NCBI RefSeq assembly: GCF_028464065.1
Contig: NZ_CP116808.1
Location: 2,125,501 to 2,189,500 of the forward strand
From: Saprospira sp. CCB-QB6
GTDB taxonomy: Bacteria; Bacteroidota; Bacteroidia; Chitinophagales; Saprospiraceae
Length of the DNA stretch: 64,000 nucleotides
Reading direction: 5' to 3'
Part shown: one piece after another, positions 16,630 through 23,900 of the stretch
How positions within the stretch are numbered: the stretch's first letter is position 1
How the letters are laid out: each line of letters opens with the position of its first letter
Made by a program: the position numbers and the translations under genes
Notes under the pieces: generated by a model
The model's input: the letters and a program-made list of their open reading frames with translations, nothing else
Databases searched by the model: none
Told to the model about the DNA's origin: nothing

Positions 16630-18324
16630 TTATTTCTTTACCTCTTTCGTTCCTTCGATGGGCTGTAGCTCGCCTTTCCAATAGCGCTTGAGCTTGCCGT
16701 TTTTAGGGTTTACCTCTGTTTTGCCATAAATCGAGTTGACCCGCTTAGTGGGGGCATCGCTACGGCCCAAACAATAGAGGTTACCATCTCTAGACGCAAT
16801 GAAAATACGCCCCTGATCTACAAAAGGGGTGGCTTCTGCACTAAATTCTTTTTTGTCCAACAGCTTGAAGTTCATCTGATCGTCAAACTCAAAGAGGTAA
16901 AATCCTTGGTAGGTAGGTACAGCCGCTCGATTGCCGATAATGATGGGGCTGGCAATGGCTGGTCCTGTTCTATGCTTGTAATACACCTTAGGAGTAGGCA
17001 CTTTACGTTCGCCATCAAATAGGGTCACTTTTTGGGTATCGACTTTATTGAGGTCAAAGAAGTAAGTATAACCATCAATGCCAATAGTGGCTCCAATATG
17101 CGGTTGGCCTGCTTTGCGGCTAGCCTCATTGGTAGCGGCAGTTCCAATCACTCCACCTAACCAACCCACAAATTTGCGGTTTTTTACAGGCATATACCAA
17201 ACGGTGGCGTCTTCGGGCTTTTTGCTGGGGTCTAGCTTGAGAATGCCTCCCTGCCCTTTGATGTATTGTTTCTCTACCGAAACCAAGATACAGCTATCAT
17301 CAGTCACAACGGGCGAGCCATCTATGTCGGATCCAATGAAATATTCCCAATCCATGCCTGGGTTCTTCATGTTGTAGCCCCAAACTCGGCCCGAACCAGA
17401 AGCAATGTAAACATGGTCTCTCAAACGAACGGGAGAAGCCTCTGAAACCACATTGCCCCCATGTACACTAGCGTCTGCATCTCTGTACAGGGTGTCTTGG
17501 AAGCGATAAAACTCAGGTTGTAGGAGTCCATCTTTCATTTTTGCCGCTTTGGGGTCTGGATTGAAGACCGTAAAGATGCTGGTTTCCAAAGGTAGATAAG
17601 CCGTATCATTGATGATGAGGGCAGAGCCATCTACATCTCGGCTATAGCAGCGGGTTCTTGGCGAGTTCACTCTCCAGCGCTCTTCTCCTGTAAAATAAGA
17701 GATCGCTCTATAGCAATCGACGATAGGGGCGTTGAGTTTACCACCTGCCCGCGTGCCCTGCAAAACCAAAACGCGGTCTTTGAGGGAATCAGCCTTATGG
17801 TTAATCCAAAGACTACCTGTTCCCTTGACCACATCATCAAAACGGTATTGCCAAAGCACCTCTCCCGTTTCGTAGTCAATTTTTTTGAGGCGATGATCAA
17901 AAGCGCCCTGAATGATATACTTTTTGCCATTTTCAATGACCATCAGCGGCTGGCCGGTCCAACCTGCGCCACTCCAATTCTTAATGGTTCGCCCAACTTG
18001 GGTCTTTCCAGAGCCCAAAGTGAGTTGCCAGATTACATCTAGTTTATCGGGTAAGCTATCGCCATAATAGTTGCGGCGTTCATTGCTCAAATAAGTGGGG
18101 TTAATGAGCTCAATCGAAAAGCTGTCGCCCTCTTCATCCACAAAATCAATGCGGTTTGGGTCGGGAAATAAAGGCGTGGGCAGACTATCGGGCCCGCTAC
18201 TGTCTACAGCTACCGTAATTTCTTTATTTTGGACAAAGTAGGCGGGCAGGTCCATAAAATAAGCTGCCGCAGCAAGGCCGCCCAGGCCCAAAACGGCCAA
18301 GATAATGGCTAAAGGGGAACGCAT
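16630..18324 (-). CDS. Membrane-anchored PQQ-like beta-propeller protein
   Basis: 564 aa from the ATG at 18324; a TTG start at 18363 would add 13 residues and is less likely. An N-terminal membrane anchor (RSPLAIILAVLGLGGLAAAAY) is followed by a beta-propeller with PQQ-like repeats: KKIDYETGEVLWQYRF, RAISYFTGEERWRVNS, DGSPVVTDDSCILVSV, AVPTYQGFYLFEF and EATPFVDQGRIFIASRDGNL. This fold usually makes a protein-protein scaffold (as in BamB) and not necessarily a PQQ enzyme; no quinoprotein dehydrogenase active-site pattern was recognised. Probably faces the periplasm. First gene of a three-gene minus-strand group. Confidence 0.75.
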   Translation of the reverse strand: MRSPLAIILAVLGLGGLAAAAYFMDLPAYFVQNKEITVAVDSSGPDSLPTPLFPDPNRIDFVDEEGDSFSIELINPTYLSNERRNYYGDSLPDKLDVIWQLTLGSGKTQVGRTIKNWSGAGWTGQPLMVIENGKKYIIQGAFDHRLKKIDYETGEVLWQYRFDDVVKGTGSLWINHKADSLKDRVLVLQGTRAGGKLNAPIVDCYRAISYFTGEERWRVNSPRTRCYSRDVDGSALIINDTAYLPLETSIFTVFNPDPKAAKMKDGLLQPEFYRFQDTLYRDADASVHGGNVVSEASPVRLRDHVYIASGSGRVWGYNMKNPGMDWEYFIGSDIDGSPVVTDDSCILVSVEKQYIKGQGGILKLDPSKKPEDATVWYMPVKNRKFVGWLGGVIGTAATNEASRKAGQPHIGATIGIDGYTYFFDLNKVDTQKVTLFDGERKVPTPKVYYKHRTGPAIASPIIIGNRAAVPTYQGFYLFEFDDQMNFKLLDKKEFSAEATPFVDQGRIFIASRDGNLYCLGRSDAPTKRVNSIYGKTEVNPKNGKLKRYWKGELQPIEGTKEVKK

Positions 18325-18395
18325 TTCGTTAATTTTTATACTAAGAATCAATTCGATTCGCAAAATACTAACTATTTTCCTGTTTGCGATGATTA

Positions 18396-18557
18396 TTTTG
18401 GGGCTTCCCCTTCGGCCCTATGGGCCTGCGGGTCGGGCTGTGTCGGGGCTCGCAAGACTGCTCGGCCCTGCGCCCCTGAGGCCGTTGGCCCCAGGGGCTG
18501 GGTCTGGCCTACGGCCCCCCCTATCCATCCCTAAGCCGGCGGCTGCGCCGCCTCTAG
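18396..18557 (+). repeat. Dispersed hairpin element, copy 6 (left half of an inverted pair)
   Basis: Second-subtype copy beginning TTTTGGGGCTTCCCC and carrying GGGTCGGGCTGTGTCGG, then GGCTCGC and GCTCGGCCCTGCG. Variable hairpins: GCCCCTG with CAGGGGC, and GGCC-tac-GGCC. The far end reads CCATCCCTAAGCC followed by GGCGGC-tgc-GCCGCC. It faces copy 7 across a spacer of about 50 bp that is itself conserved at 40110-40168 in reverse complement. Confidence 0.82.
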
Positions 18558-18610
18558 ACGCAGTTGGACCAAGGGCTGAAAACAAAATGCCCAAAGTAAA
18601 AATAAGCGAT

Positions 18611-18742
18611 GAGCGGCCCAGCGCTGTGGAGCAGGGCGGCGCAGCCGCAGACCAAGGCGCTTTAGCGCCGCAGGGCCGAGCGACTAGCGAGCTGCGCAAC
18701 ATAGCGCCGCAGCTTGCTGCGGGGGCCCCAGAACCAAAAAAA
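18611..18742 (-). repeat. Dispersed hairpin element, copy 7 (right half of an inverted pair)
   Basis: Reverse-oriented partner of copy 6; GGGGCC ends point outward. Variable hairpins are GGCGC-tttag-GCGCC-type (GGCGC/GCGCC) and CGGC-gca-GCCG. It ends GCGGGGGCCCCAGAACC, 12 bp before the ATG of the degenerate ABC ATPase. Copies 6 and 7 with their spacer occupy nearly all of the 429-bp gap between genes. Confidence 0.82.
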
Positions 18743-18753
18743 TAAAAGCAGAT

Positions 18754-19422
18754 ATGCTAGAAATTAAAGCGCTAGACCATAGATTGGGCCCCAAGGGCCC
18801 TCGATTGAAGATTGACCAACTCGCTTGGCCAAAAGCTCAATATTTATTGCTGGGCAATGCGCAGGCGCCAGAGCTGAGGGTCTTTATGCAGCTGCTACAG
18901 GGAAGCCGCAAAGCGCAGCAGGGCCAAATTTTGTGGGAGGGGAGCGAGAGCTTGGCGCATCGGCGTTGGGCCAGCCAACATTTGTATAGCGACTTTGATT
19001 TTGGGCCCGAAAAAACGGTCATTAAGGTCTTGCGCTTTTGGGCCAGACTAGAAGGGCTGCGCCCTTGGGCGGCGCATCGTTTGGAGGAATGGGGGTTGTC
19101 GCCCAACAGCAAAATTAGCCAATTGGGCGAGGCTCAAAAATGGGCCTTGCAAATCGTTTTGGGCTTGCAAAGGGGAGTTAGTTGGTACTTATTGGAGCGT
19201 CCATTTGCCCAATTGAGCCTGGCTGAGGCTTGGCCCATCTTGCAGCTTTTAGAGTTGGCCAGAACGCATCATTATGGGCTAGTTTTGTGGAGCAGCCATT
19301 TGGATAGTCAGGCGTTTTTTGGTCCAGAAGAACAATGGCTCTGGCGGAAGGGGCAGCTTTTCCCCTTGGCCGAACTGCCTGCTGAACAAGCTATTTTTGA
19401 CCGTCAAAATTATCCCGACTAA
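18754..19422 (+). CDS. Degenerate ABC transporter ATP-binding subunit
   Basis: 222 aa with the layout of an ABC ATPase but with its catalytic motifs lost. The Walker A position reads LLLGNAQAPELRV (residues 31-43), with no GxxGxGK[ST]; the signature position reads ISQLGEAQKWALQIVLGL (from 121) instead of LSGGQ; Walker B reads WYLLERP (144-150) instead of LLLDEP. Only the H-loop SSH (180-182) survives. Partnership with a permease is clear because its stop overlaps the permease ATG (TAATG). ATP hydrolysis is unlikely. It may work as a structural pseudo-ATPase or pair with another ATPase; a decaying gene is possible but the frame is intact. Confidence 0.72.
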   Translation: MLEIKALDHRLGPKGPRLKIDQLAWPKAQYLLLGNAQAPELRVFMQLLQGSRKAQQGQILWEGSESLAHRRWASQHLYSDFDFGPEKTVIKVLRFWARLEGLRPWAAHRLEEWGLSPNSKISQLGEAQKWALQIVLGLQRGVSWYLLERPFAQLSLAEAWPILQLLELARTHHYGLVLWSSHLDSQAFFGPEEQWLWRKGQLFPLAELPAEQAIFDRQNYPD

Positions 19423-20612
19423 TGCTATATATACTGTGGAGCTATGGCCTGAGTTTATTGGGCCGCTGGAAGTTTTATTGGCCCTTATTGTTGGCTTTTT
19501 GTCTGCCCTATCTGGGCTTCCCGCTCTTTGTGGAACAACTGGCGGAGCAAGTAAAAGAGCAATTGCAGGTCCAGAACCAAAAAGTCTATGAGGTGGCTTG
19601 GTTAGGGGGCAAGGAACAGGCTGTTGAGCTTAGAGAAGGCTTAGATTTACACCTCAACATCTCACTGATTGATAGTTTGGACCAAAAAGAAGCCTTAACC
19701 GCCTTGAAAAAGGGGGAAATAGACCTTGCTTTGGCCTTAGCCGAAGACATGGATAGCAGCCTATTGCGGGGAGAATCGGTAGAACTGCAGTTGTATTATT
19801 ATAGTTCGGGCCGGCCTGCGGCCTTGGGGCCATTTAAGGAGGTATTGAAAGACTATGAAGGCTATTGGGTAGAGAAGAATTTAGCTGCAGCCAATTTGCC
19901 CCCCACGCTTATCCGTCCGATTGAGTTAAAAGAGCGCAATCAGAGCAATCAAATGGACCAGATTCGGCAAATATTTAGGCAGTTGCGTAAAGGCTTGGCC
20001 TTGTTATTTGCTTTTGGCTTTTTGTGTTTGGCCCTTTTGGGCTTAGGTCGAATCAATCGACTCCTTTTTGAGGGAGCGCCTTGGCGGGGCTTGCAGCAGC
20101 TGCGGCAGCCTTTGGGGCAGACCTATGCTGCTATGCAATTGATGGGGAGTTTATACCTCTGGCTCATTATGGGCTTGGCGCTTTTGGGCTTTGGTTGGGC
20201 CTTGGGGCAGGACCAAGAAGGGCTGGCGGATATGCTTGTTATTCAGTTTAGAGAACTCTTGCCTAACGCTCGTTTGTGGGGGATGGCTTTGGCAATGGGG
20301 GCGGCAGCTTTCTTTTGGCTCAACCTCTATTTGCTGCTAAGGAGCTTGGGCCGTTGGGGAACGGCTATTTTGCTCTTATCGGTGTTGCTGCTATTTTCTT
20401 TATTGACCTTTGGAACAGCTGGTTTGAGTTGGGGAAAGGCCATCTTGCCAGTAGCCAATCAGTTGTACTTTTTTAAAGCGATTTTGGCGAAAAAATTAGT
20501 CTTAGGCCCTTTGCTACTGTCCCAGTTGAGCAGCCTATTTTGGGGGGCATTGTTGGCTGGGCTTCATTTTGCCCTATTGCAGAAGAAATTGGCCCGTGAT
20601 GAGGGACAATAA
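19422..20612 (+). CDS. ABC-2 type permease (NatB-like)
   Basis: 396 aa. One N-terminal membrane helix (about residues 18-35) is followed by a large soluble loop (36-195) and then five to six membrane helices (196-390), which is the ABC-2 permease layout of NatB-type exporters. The soluble loop includes VYEVAWLGGKEQA, IDSLDQKEALTALKKGEIDLALAL and QLYYYSSGRP, a pattern common in NatB-like proteins. The gene overlaps the preceding degenerate ATPase by 1 nt and the two would form one unit. Substrate unknown. Confidence 0.75.
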   Translation: MLYILWSYGLSLLGRWKFYWPLLLAFCLPYLGFPLFVEQLAEQVKEQLQVQNQKVYEVAWLGGKEQAVELREGLDLHLNISLIDSLDQKEALTALKKGEIDLALALAEDMDSSLLRGESVELQLYYYSSGRPAALGPFKEVLKDYEGYWVEKNLAAANLPPTLIRPIELKERNQSNQMDQIRQIFRQLRKGLALLFAFGFLCLALLGLGRINRLLFEGAPWRGLQQLRQPLGQTYAAMQLMGSLYLWLIMGLALLGFGWALGQDQEGLADMLVIQFRELLPNARLWGMALAMGAAAFFWLNLYLLLRSLGRWGTAILLLSVLLLFSLLTFGTAGLSWGKAILPVANQLYFFKAILAKKLVLGPLLLSQLSSLFWGALLAGLHFALLQKKLARDEGQ

Positions 20613-20634
20613 GGCTAGTGCGGCGAAAAAAAGG

Positions 20635-20665
20635 CCTAATCGCCGCAAAATATGCGGTGATTAGG
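20635..20665 (+). other. Strong hairpin after the ABC permease gene
   Basis: A 13-bp stem with one G-U pair (CCTAATCGCCGCA at 20635-20647 with TGCGGTGATTAGG at 20653-20665), loop AAATA. An A-rich tract precedes it; there is no T-run after it on the plus strand, so terminator function is uncertain. Confidence 0.5.
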
Positions 20666-20744
20666 GGAAAACTCATTGTTAAAGAAGCCTCAAGGAGAAG
20701 GGCTAAGGAGGAGGAGGAATAGACGGGAATCCCATTTTTTCTTG

Positions 20745-20752
20745 TATTTTTG
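20745..20752 (+). promoter_or_regulatory. Candidate -7 promoter element (TATTTTTG)
   Basis: Exact TAnnTTTG match, 19 nt before the ATG of the SIMPL-domain gene. The context TTGTATTTTTGCCCCAAAA is near-identical to that before the gene at 40403. No clear -33 TTTG is seen. Confidence 0.42.
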
Positions 20753-20771
20753 CCCCAAAATATAGAAAAGC

Positions 20772-21848
20772 ATGCGTTATTCATTCCTTTTACTTTTGGC
20801 CTGTTTCTTTTTGGGCCAGGGGGTAGCCTTTGGTCAAGCAAGGGGCAATGCTCGTCGCTCCAAAGGCAATTATAACTATAAGGCCAAGGTAAATTCCAAC
20901 TATCAGGCACCGCTCTTGCAGCCAGAGGGGGAGCTCCCTCAGGCTAACTTCTTTGGACAAGATGAGGTGCTTTTAGAAGTTCGGGCGCTCTCTAACCAAA
21001 CCGCCGATAGCTATTTAGCAATCTTTAATATTCGGCAGTTGGGCAAAACGGCAGAGGAGGCCGACCGTCTGCTCCAAGAGCGATACCGCAACTTCAAGTT
21101 AAAGTTGCAGGCTTTGGGCATACCAAATGCAGATATACATTTAGATATGCTTTCTTTTGTCCCTGTTTATGAATTGGAGGAAGAAAAGCGACTATTTAGC
21201 CCCAAAACCTATAATGAGATCCCTAAAGGCTTTGAGATGCAGCAAAATGTGCATGTCTCTTACCGAAATGCAGAGCAATTAGGGGCCATTGTATCGGCTG
21301 CGGCCCAGGTAGAAATCTATGATTTGGCCAAGGTGGAATACTTTGTAGAGAATACTGCCGCCGTTTATGAGGAACTTCGCAAAGAAGCCCTCGCTTATTT
21401 GATGCGCGAAATGATTGAGCTAGAGCAAATAGGTTTGGAGCTAGATATGGCTAGTCGCCGTATGGCCGAGGCCGAAGGGGCTGTTTATCCCGCCGAGCGC
21501 TATGCTAGTTATCAGGCATTTTCTAGTCCTTCTTTGGATGGAAAAAGCCGGGTAAACCTTCAGGATAAGGCCCAGACGGAGTACTATGCGCCTATGCCTT
21601 ACAATGATTTTGAGATTATCTTGAACCCACAGATTAAAGATCCTGCGGTGCAGTTTATGTACCATCTCCAATTTGCATTCAAGCTGAAAAAACCAGCCCC
21701 AGAAGTCAAAATTGAAAGAGAAAAAGAGTTTATTTGGATTACGCCTCAGGGCGATATGCGTCTGCTAAAAGTAGAAAAGGCTAAGGAGAAACGGCCCCAA
21801 GCACCTCGCCCTCAGCCCAATACCACCGTTATTCCCGAAACCAATTAA
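20772..21848 (+). CDS. Secreted SIMPL-domain (DUF541) protein
   Basis: 358 aa with a signal peptide (MRYSFLLLLACFFLGQGVAFG, then Gln). The SIMPL-type fold is visible in the VLLEVRALSNQTADSYLAIFNIRQLG start, the EEADRLLQERYRNFKLKLQALGIPNADIH helix and strand, and FEMQQNVHVSYRNAEQLGAIVSAA. DUF541 proteins are periplasmic or envelope proteins linked to oxidative stress or outer-membrane functions in other bacteria; no enzyme activity is known. A Pro/Lys-rich tail (APRPQPNT) ends the protein. It sits 39 bp before the glycyl-tRNA synthetase gene with no terminator between, so co-transcription is plausible. Confidence 0.72.
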   Translation: MRYSFLLLLACFFLGQGVAFGQARGNARRSKGNYNYKAKVNSNYQAPLLQPEGELPQANFFGQDEVLLEVRALSNQTADSYLAIFNIRQLGKTAEEADRLLQERYRNFKLKLQALGIPNADIHLDMLSFVPVYELEEEKRLFSPKTYNEIPKGFEMQQNVHVSYRNAEQLGAIVSAAAQVEIYDLAKVEYFVENTAAVYEELRKEALAYLMREMIELEQIGLELDMASRRMAEAEGAVYPAERYASYQAFSSPSLDGKSRVNLQDKAQTEYYAPMPYNDFEIILNPQIKDPAVQFMYHLQFAFKLKKPAPEVKIEREKEFIWITPQGDMRLLKVEKAKEKRPQAPRPQPNTTVIPETN

Positions 21849-21887
21849 GAAGTTGAGGCCAAAAGGCCTTAAAGAACAAAACATCTT

Positions 21888-23447
21888 ATGAGTACTGTAA
21901 AGAAATTTGGCCTACAGGAAATTGTGGCCCACTGTAAAGAATATGGATTTGTCTACCCCTCTTCAGACATTTATGGAGGACTCAATGCCGTCTATGATTA
22001 CGGCCCCTACGGTAGCCAACTCCGCCAAAATATTAAGGATTATTGGTGGCGCGCTATGGTGCAAGCTCATGAAAATATTGTGGGCCTAGATGCTTCTATC
22101 TTTATGCACCCGCAAACTTGGGTGGCTTCTGGCCATGTGGATGCCTTTAACGATCCGATGATCGATAATAAGGATTCTAAAAAACGCTACCGTGCCGACC
22201 ACCTGATTGAGGAGGTTTATGCCGGTAAATTAGAAGGTAAAATTGATAAGGAAATTCGCAAAGCAGCTAAGCGCTTTGGCGATGCCTTTGATGAGCAGGA
22301 GTTCCGAGCGACCAACCCCAGAGTCCTAAAATATCAGGGCCAAATTGATTCGGCCATTGAGCGCATGAATGCTTTCCTCAATGCTGAAGATCTAACTGGC
22401 TTTAAAGGCCTGATCGAGGAGCTAGAGATCAAATGCCCCGTAAGTGGAACGGGCAACTGGACCGAGATTCGTCAGTTTAATTTGATGTTCTCTACTCAAG
22501 GGGGAGGCTCTTTGGGCGACAACAATTTGTATCTTCGTCCCGAAACCGCTCAAGGTATTTTTGTCAATTTCAATAATGTGCTCAATAGCTCTCGCCAAAA
22601 GTTGCCCTTTGGTATTGCACAGATTGGTAAGGCCTTTCGCAACGAGATTGTGGCCCGACAGTTTGTCTTCCGCATGAGAGAGTTTGAACAAATGGAGATG
22701 CAGTATTTTGTGCGCCCTGGCGAGGAGCTAGCCGCCTATGAGTACTGGAAAGAGAAGCGCCTTCGCTGGCACCAAGCCATTATTGGCGGAGAAAATGCGC
22801 ACCGTTTCCACAAACACGAAAAATTGGCGCATTATGCCAATGCCGCTGCCGATATTGAGTTTGAATATGCCTTTGGCTTCCGCGAGCTAGAGGGCATCCA
22901 CTCTCGCACCGACTTTGATCTCAAGGCCCATCAAGAGCTCTCTGGCAAGAAGTTGCAATATTTTGATCCCGAACTCAAGGAAAGCTATGTGCCTTATGTG
23001 GTCGAGACTTCTGTGGGCTGCGATCGGATGTTCTTGGCGGTCCTCAGCGATGCCCTCCAAGAGGATATTGTACCCGATGCCGATGGCAAGGAATCTAGCC
23101 GCACGGTCATGAAGCTTCACCCCGCTTTGGCCCCCGTCAAATGTGCGATTTTGCCTTTGCTCAAGAACAAAGAGGCCCTAACTAGCAAGGCCAGAGAGGT
23201 CTTTGATCGCCTAAAATATAGCTTCCAATGCCAATATGATGAGAAGGATGCCATTGGTCGCCGCTACCGCCGCCAAGATGCTATCGGTACGCCTTATTGC
23301 GTGACCATCGACTTTGATACTTTGGAGGACAATACGGTAACTATTCGCGACCGCGACACCCTAGAGCAGAAACGAGTATCTATTGATGAGGTGGAACGCA
23401 TCATCAGCGAGAAAGTAGATGTAGCGCAGTTGCTTCGCCAGTTGTAG
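21888..23447 (+). CDS. glyQS: Glycyl-tRNA synthetase (alpha2 type)
   Basis: 519-aa class II aminoacyl-tRNA synthetase charging tRNA-Gly. The start KKFGLQEIVAHCKEYGFVYPSSDIYGG and NAVYDYGPYGSQLRQNIKDYWWRAMV are hallmark sequences. Motif 2 is seen in FRNEIVARQFVFRMREFEQMEMQYF (split around residues 246-270), motif 3 in VGCDRMFLAVL (about 376-386), and the C-terminal anticodon-binding domain in PVKCAILPLL to CVTIDFDTLEDNTVTIRDRD. This is the single-chain type, not the separate alpha/beta type. A dispersed element begins about 9 bp after the stop. Confidence 0.97.
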   Translation: MSTVKKFGLQEIVAHCKEYGFVYPSSDIYGGLNAVYDYGPYGSQLRQNIKDYWWRAMVQAHENIVGLDASIFMHPQTWVASGHVDAFNDPMIDNKDSKKRYRADHLIEEVYAGKLEGKIDKEIRKAAKRFGDAFDEQEFRATNPRVLKYQGQIDSAIERMNAFLNAEDLTGFKGLIEELEIKCPVSGTGNWTEIRQFNLMFSTQGGGSLGDNNLYLRPETAQGIFVNFNNVLNSSRQKLPFGIAQIGKAFRNEIVARQFVFRMREFEQMEMQYFVRPGEELAAYEYWKEKRLRWHQAIIGGENAHRFHKHEKLAHYANAAADIEFEYAFGFRELEGIHSRTDFDLKAHQELSGKKLQYFDPELKESYVPYVVETSVGCDRMFLAVLSDALQEDIVPDADGKESSRTVMKLHPALAPVKCAILPLLKNKEALTSKAREVFDRLKYSFQCQYDEKDAIGRRYRRQDAIGTPYCVTIDFDTLEDNTVTIRDRDTLEQKRVSIDEVERIISEKVDVAQLLRQL

Positions 23448-23455
23448 GATAAGGA

Positions 23456-23590
23456 TTTGGGGCTGCCCACTCGCTTCGCTCGGGTCGGGCTGTGTCGTGG
23501 CTCGCAGGTCTGCTCGGCCCTGCGGGGCTTTCGCTTCGCTTCAGCCCCTTGGTCTGCGGCTTCGCCGCACCACTTTCCATCCCTCAGCCA
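23456..23590 (+). repeat. Dispersed hairpin element, copy 8 (left half of an inverted pair)
   Basis: Second-subtype copy right after the glyQS stop. It carries GGGTCGGGCTGTGTC and GGCTCGC, then GCTCGGCCCTGCG. Variable hairpins: GGGGCT with AGCCCC, and GCGGC-ttc-GCCGC; end CCATCCCTCAGCC. It faces copy 9 across a spacer that contains a terminator. Confidence 0.83.
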
Positions 23591-23610
23591 GATTTGAGCG
23601 CAGAAAAGAA

Positions 23611-23644
23611 GAGGGCCCAAAACCACGGTTTTGGGCCCTCTTTA
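23611..23644. terminator. Bidirectional terminator inside the inverted element pair
   Basis: A 14-bp perfect stem (GAGGGCCCAAAACC at 23611-23624 with GGTTTTGGGCCCTC at 23627-23640) followed by TTTAT, preceded by AAAAGAA. It lies in the spacer between copies 8 and 9, separating glyQS from the convergent WD40-like gene. Confidence 0.85.
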
Positions 23645-23645
23645 T

Positions 23646-23798
23646 TGGTCCAGAACGACCGAAGGGAGTGGCCTAGCGATGGTAGGCAGTGCGGCGAAGC
23701 CGCAGACCAAGCAAAAACTTGTTTTTTGCGCAGGGCCGAGCGAATAGCGAGCTGCCGAACGTAGCGCCGCAAGCGCAGCGCAGCGGAGGCCCCAAAAA
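23646..23798 (-). repeat. Dispersed hairpin element, copy 9 (right half of an inverted pair)
   Basis: Begins with GGTCCAGAACGACCGAAGGGAGTGGCC-type sequence, then CTAGCGATGG. The variable hairpin next to the core is AT-rich here: GCAAAAA pairs with TTTTTGC. This replaces the GC-only arms of most copies yet stays paired. The other hairpin is GCGGC-gaa-GCCGC. It ends GCGGAGGCCCCAAAAAC. Confidence 0.84.
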
Positions 23799-23898
23799 CA
23801 GCAGCGAGCCCCAAAACGACAACAAGCCCTTTAGGGCGCAGTTCGACGACCAAAGGGAGTAACCGCCGCAAGCGTAGCGCAGCGGAGGCCCCAAAAAC
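23799..23898 (-). repeat. Partial second element fused to copy 9
   Basis: Carries only the GGGGCC-end half: GCGAGCCCCAAAACGACAAC, then AGCCCTTTAGGGCG, TTCGACGACC and AAGGGAGTAACCGCC, ending GCGGAGGCCCCAAAAAC. The same module occurs inside copy 13 near 35865-35925. It runs to the stop codon of the WD40-like gene. Confidence 0.75.
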
Positions 23899-23900
23899 AG

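Noticed and set aside
16630-18324. Quinoprotein dehydrogenase for the PQQ-like propeller protein.
   Set aside because: Only propeller blade wording is visible; no dehydrogenase catalytic or disulfide-ring motif was recognised, so a scaffold role is safer.
18305-18745. Open reading frames across the dispersed elements (for example 18305-18745 plus, 18418-18702 minus, 35775-36110 minus, 23584-23871 minus) with recurring Gly/Pro/Arg-rich peptides.
   Set aside because: They run through the repeats in several frames and both strands, lack consistent starts, and the similarity between them follows the DNA hairpins rather than a protein frame.
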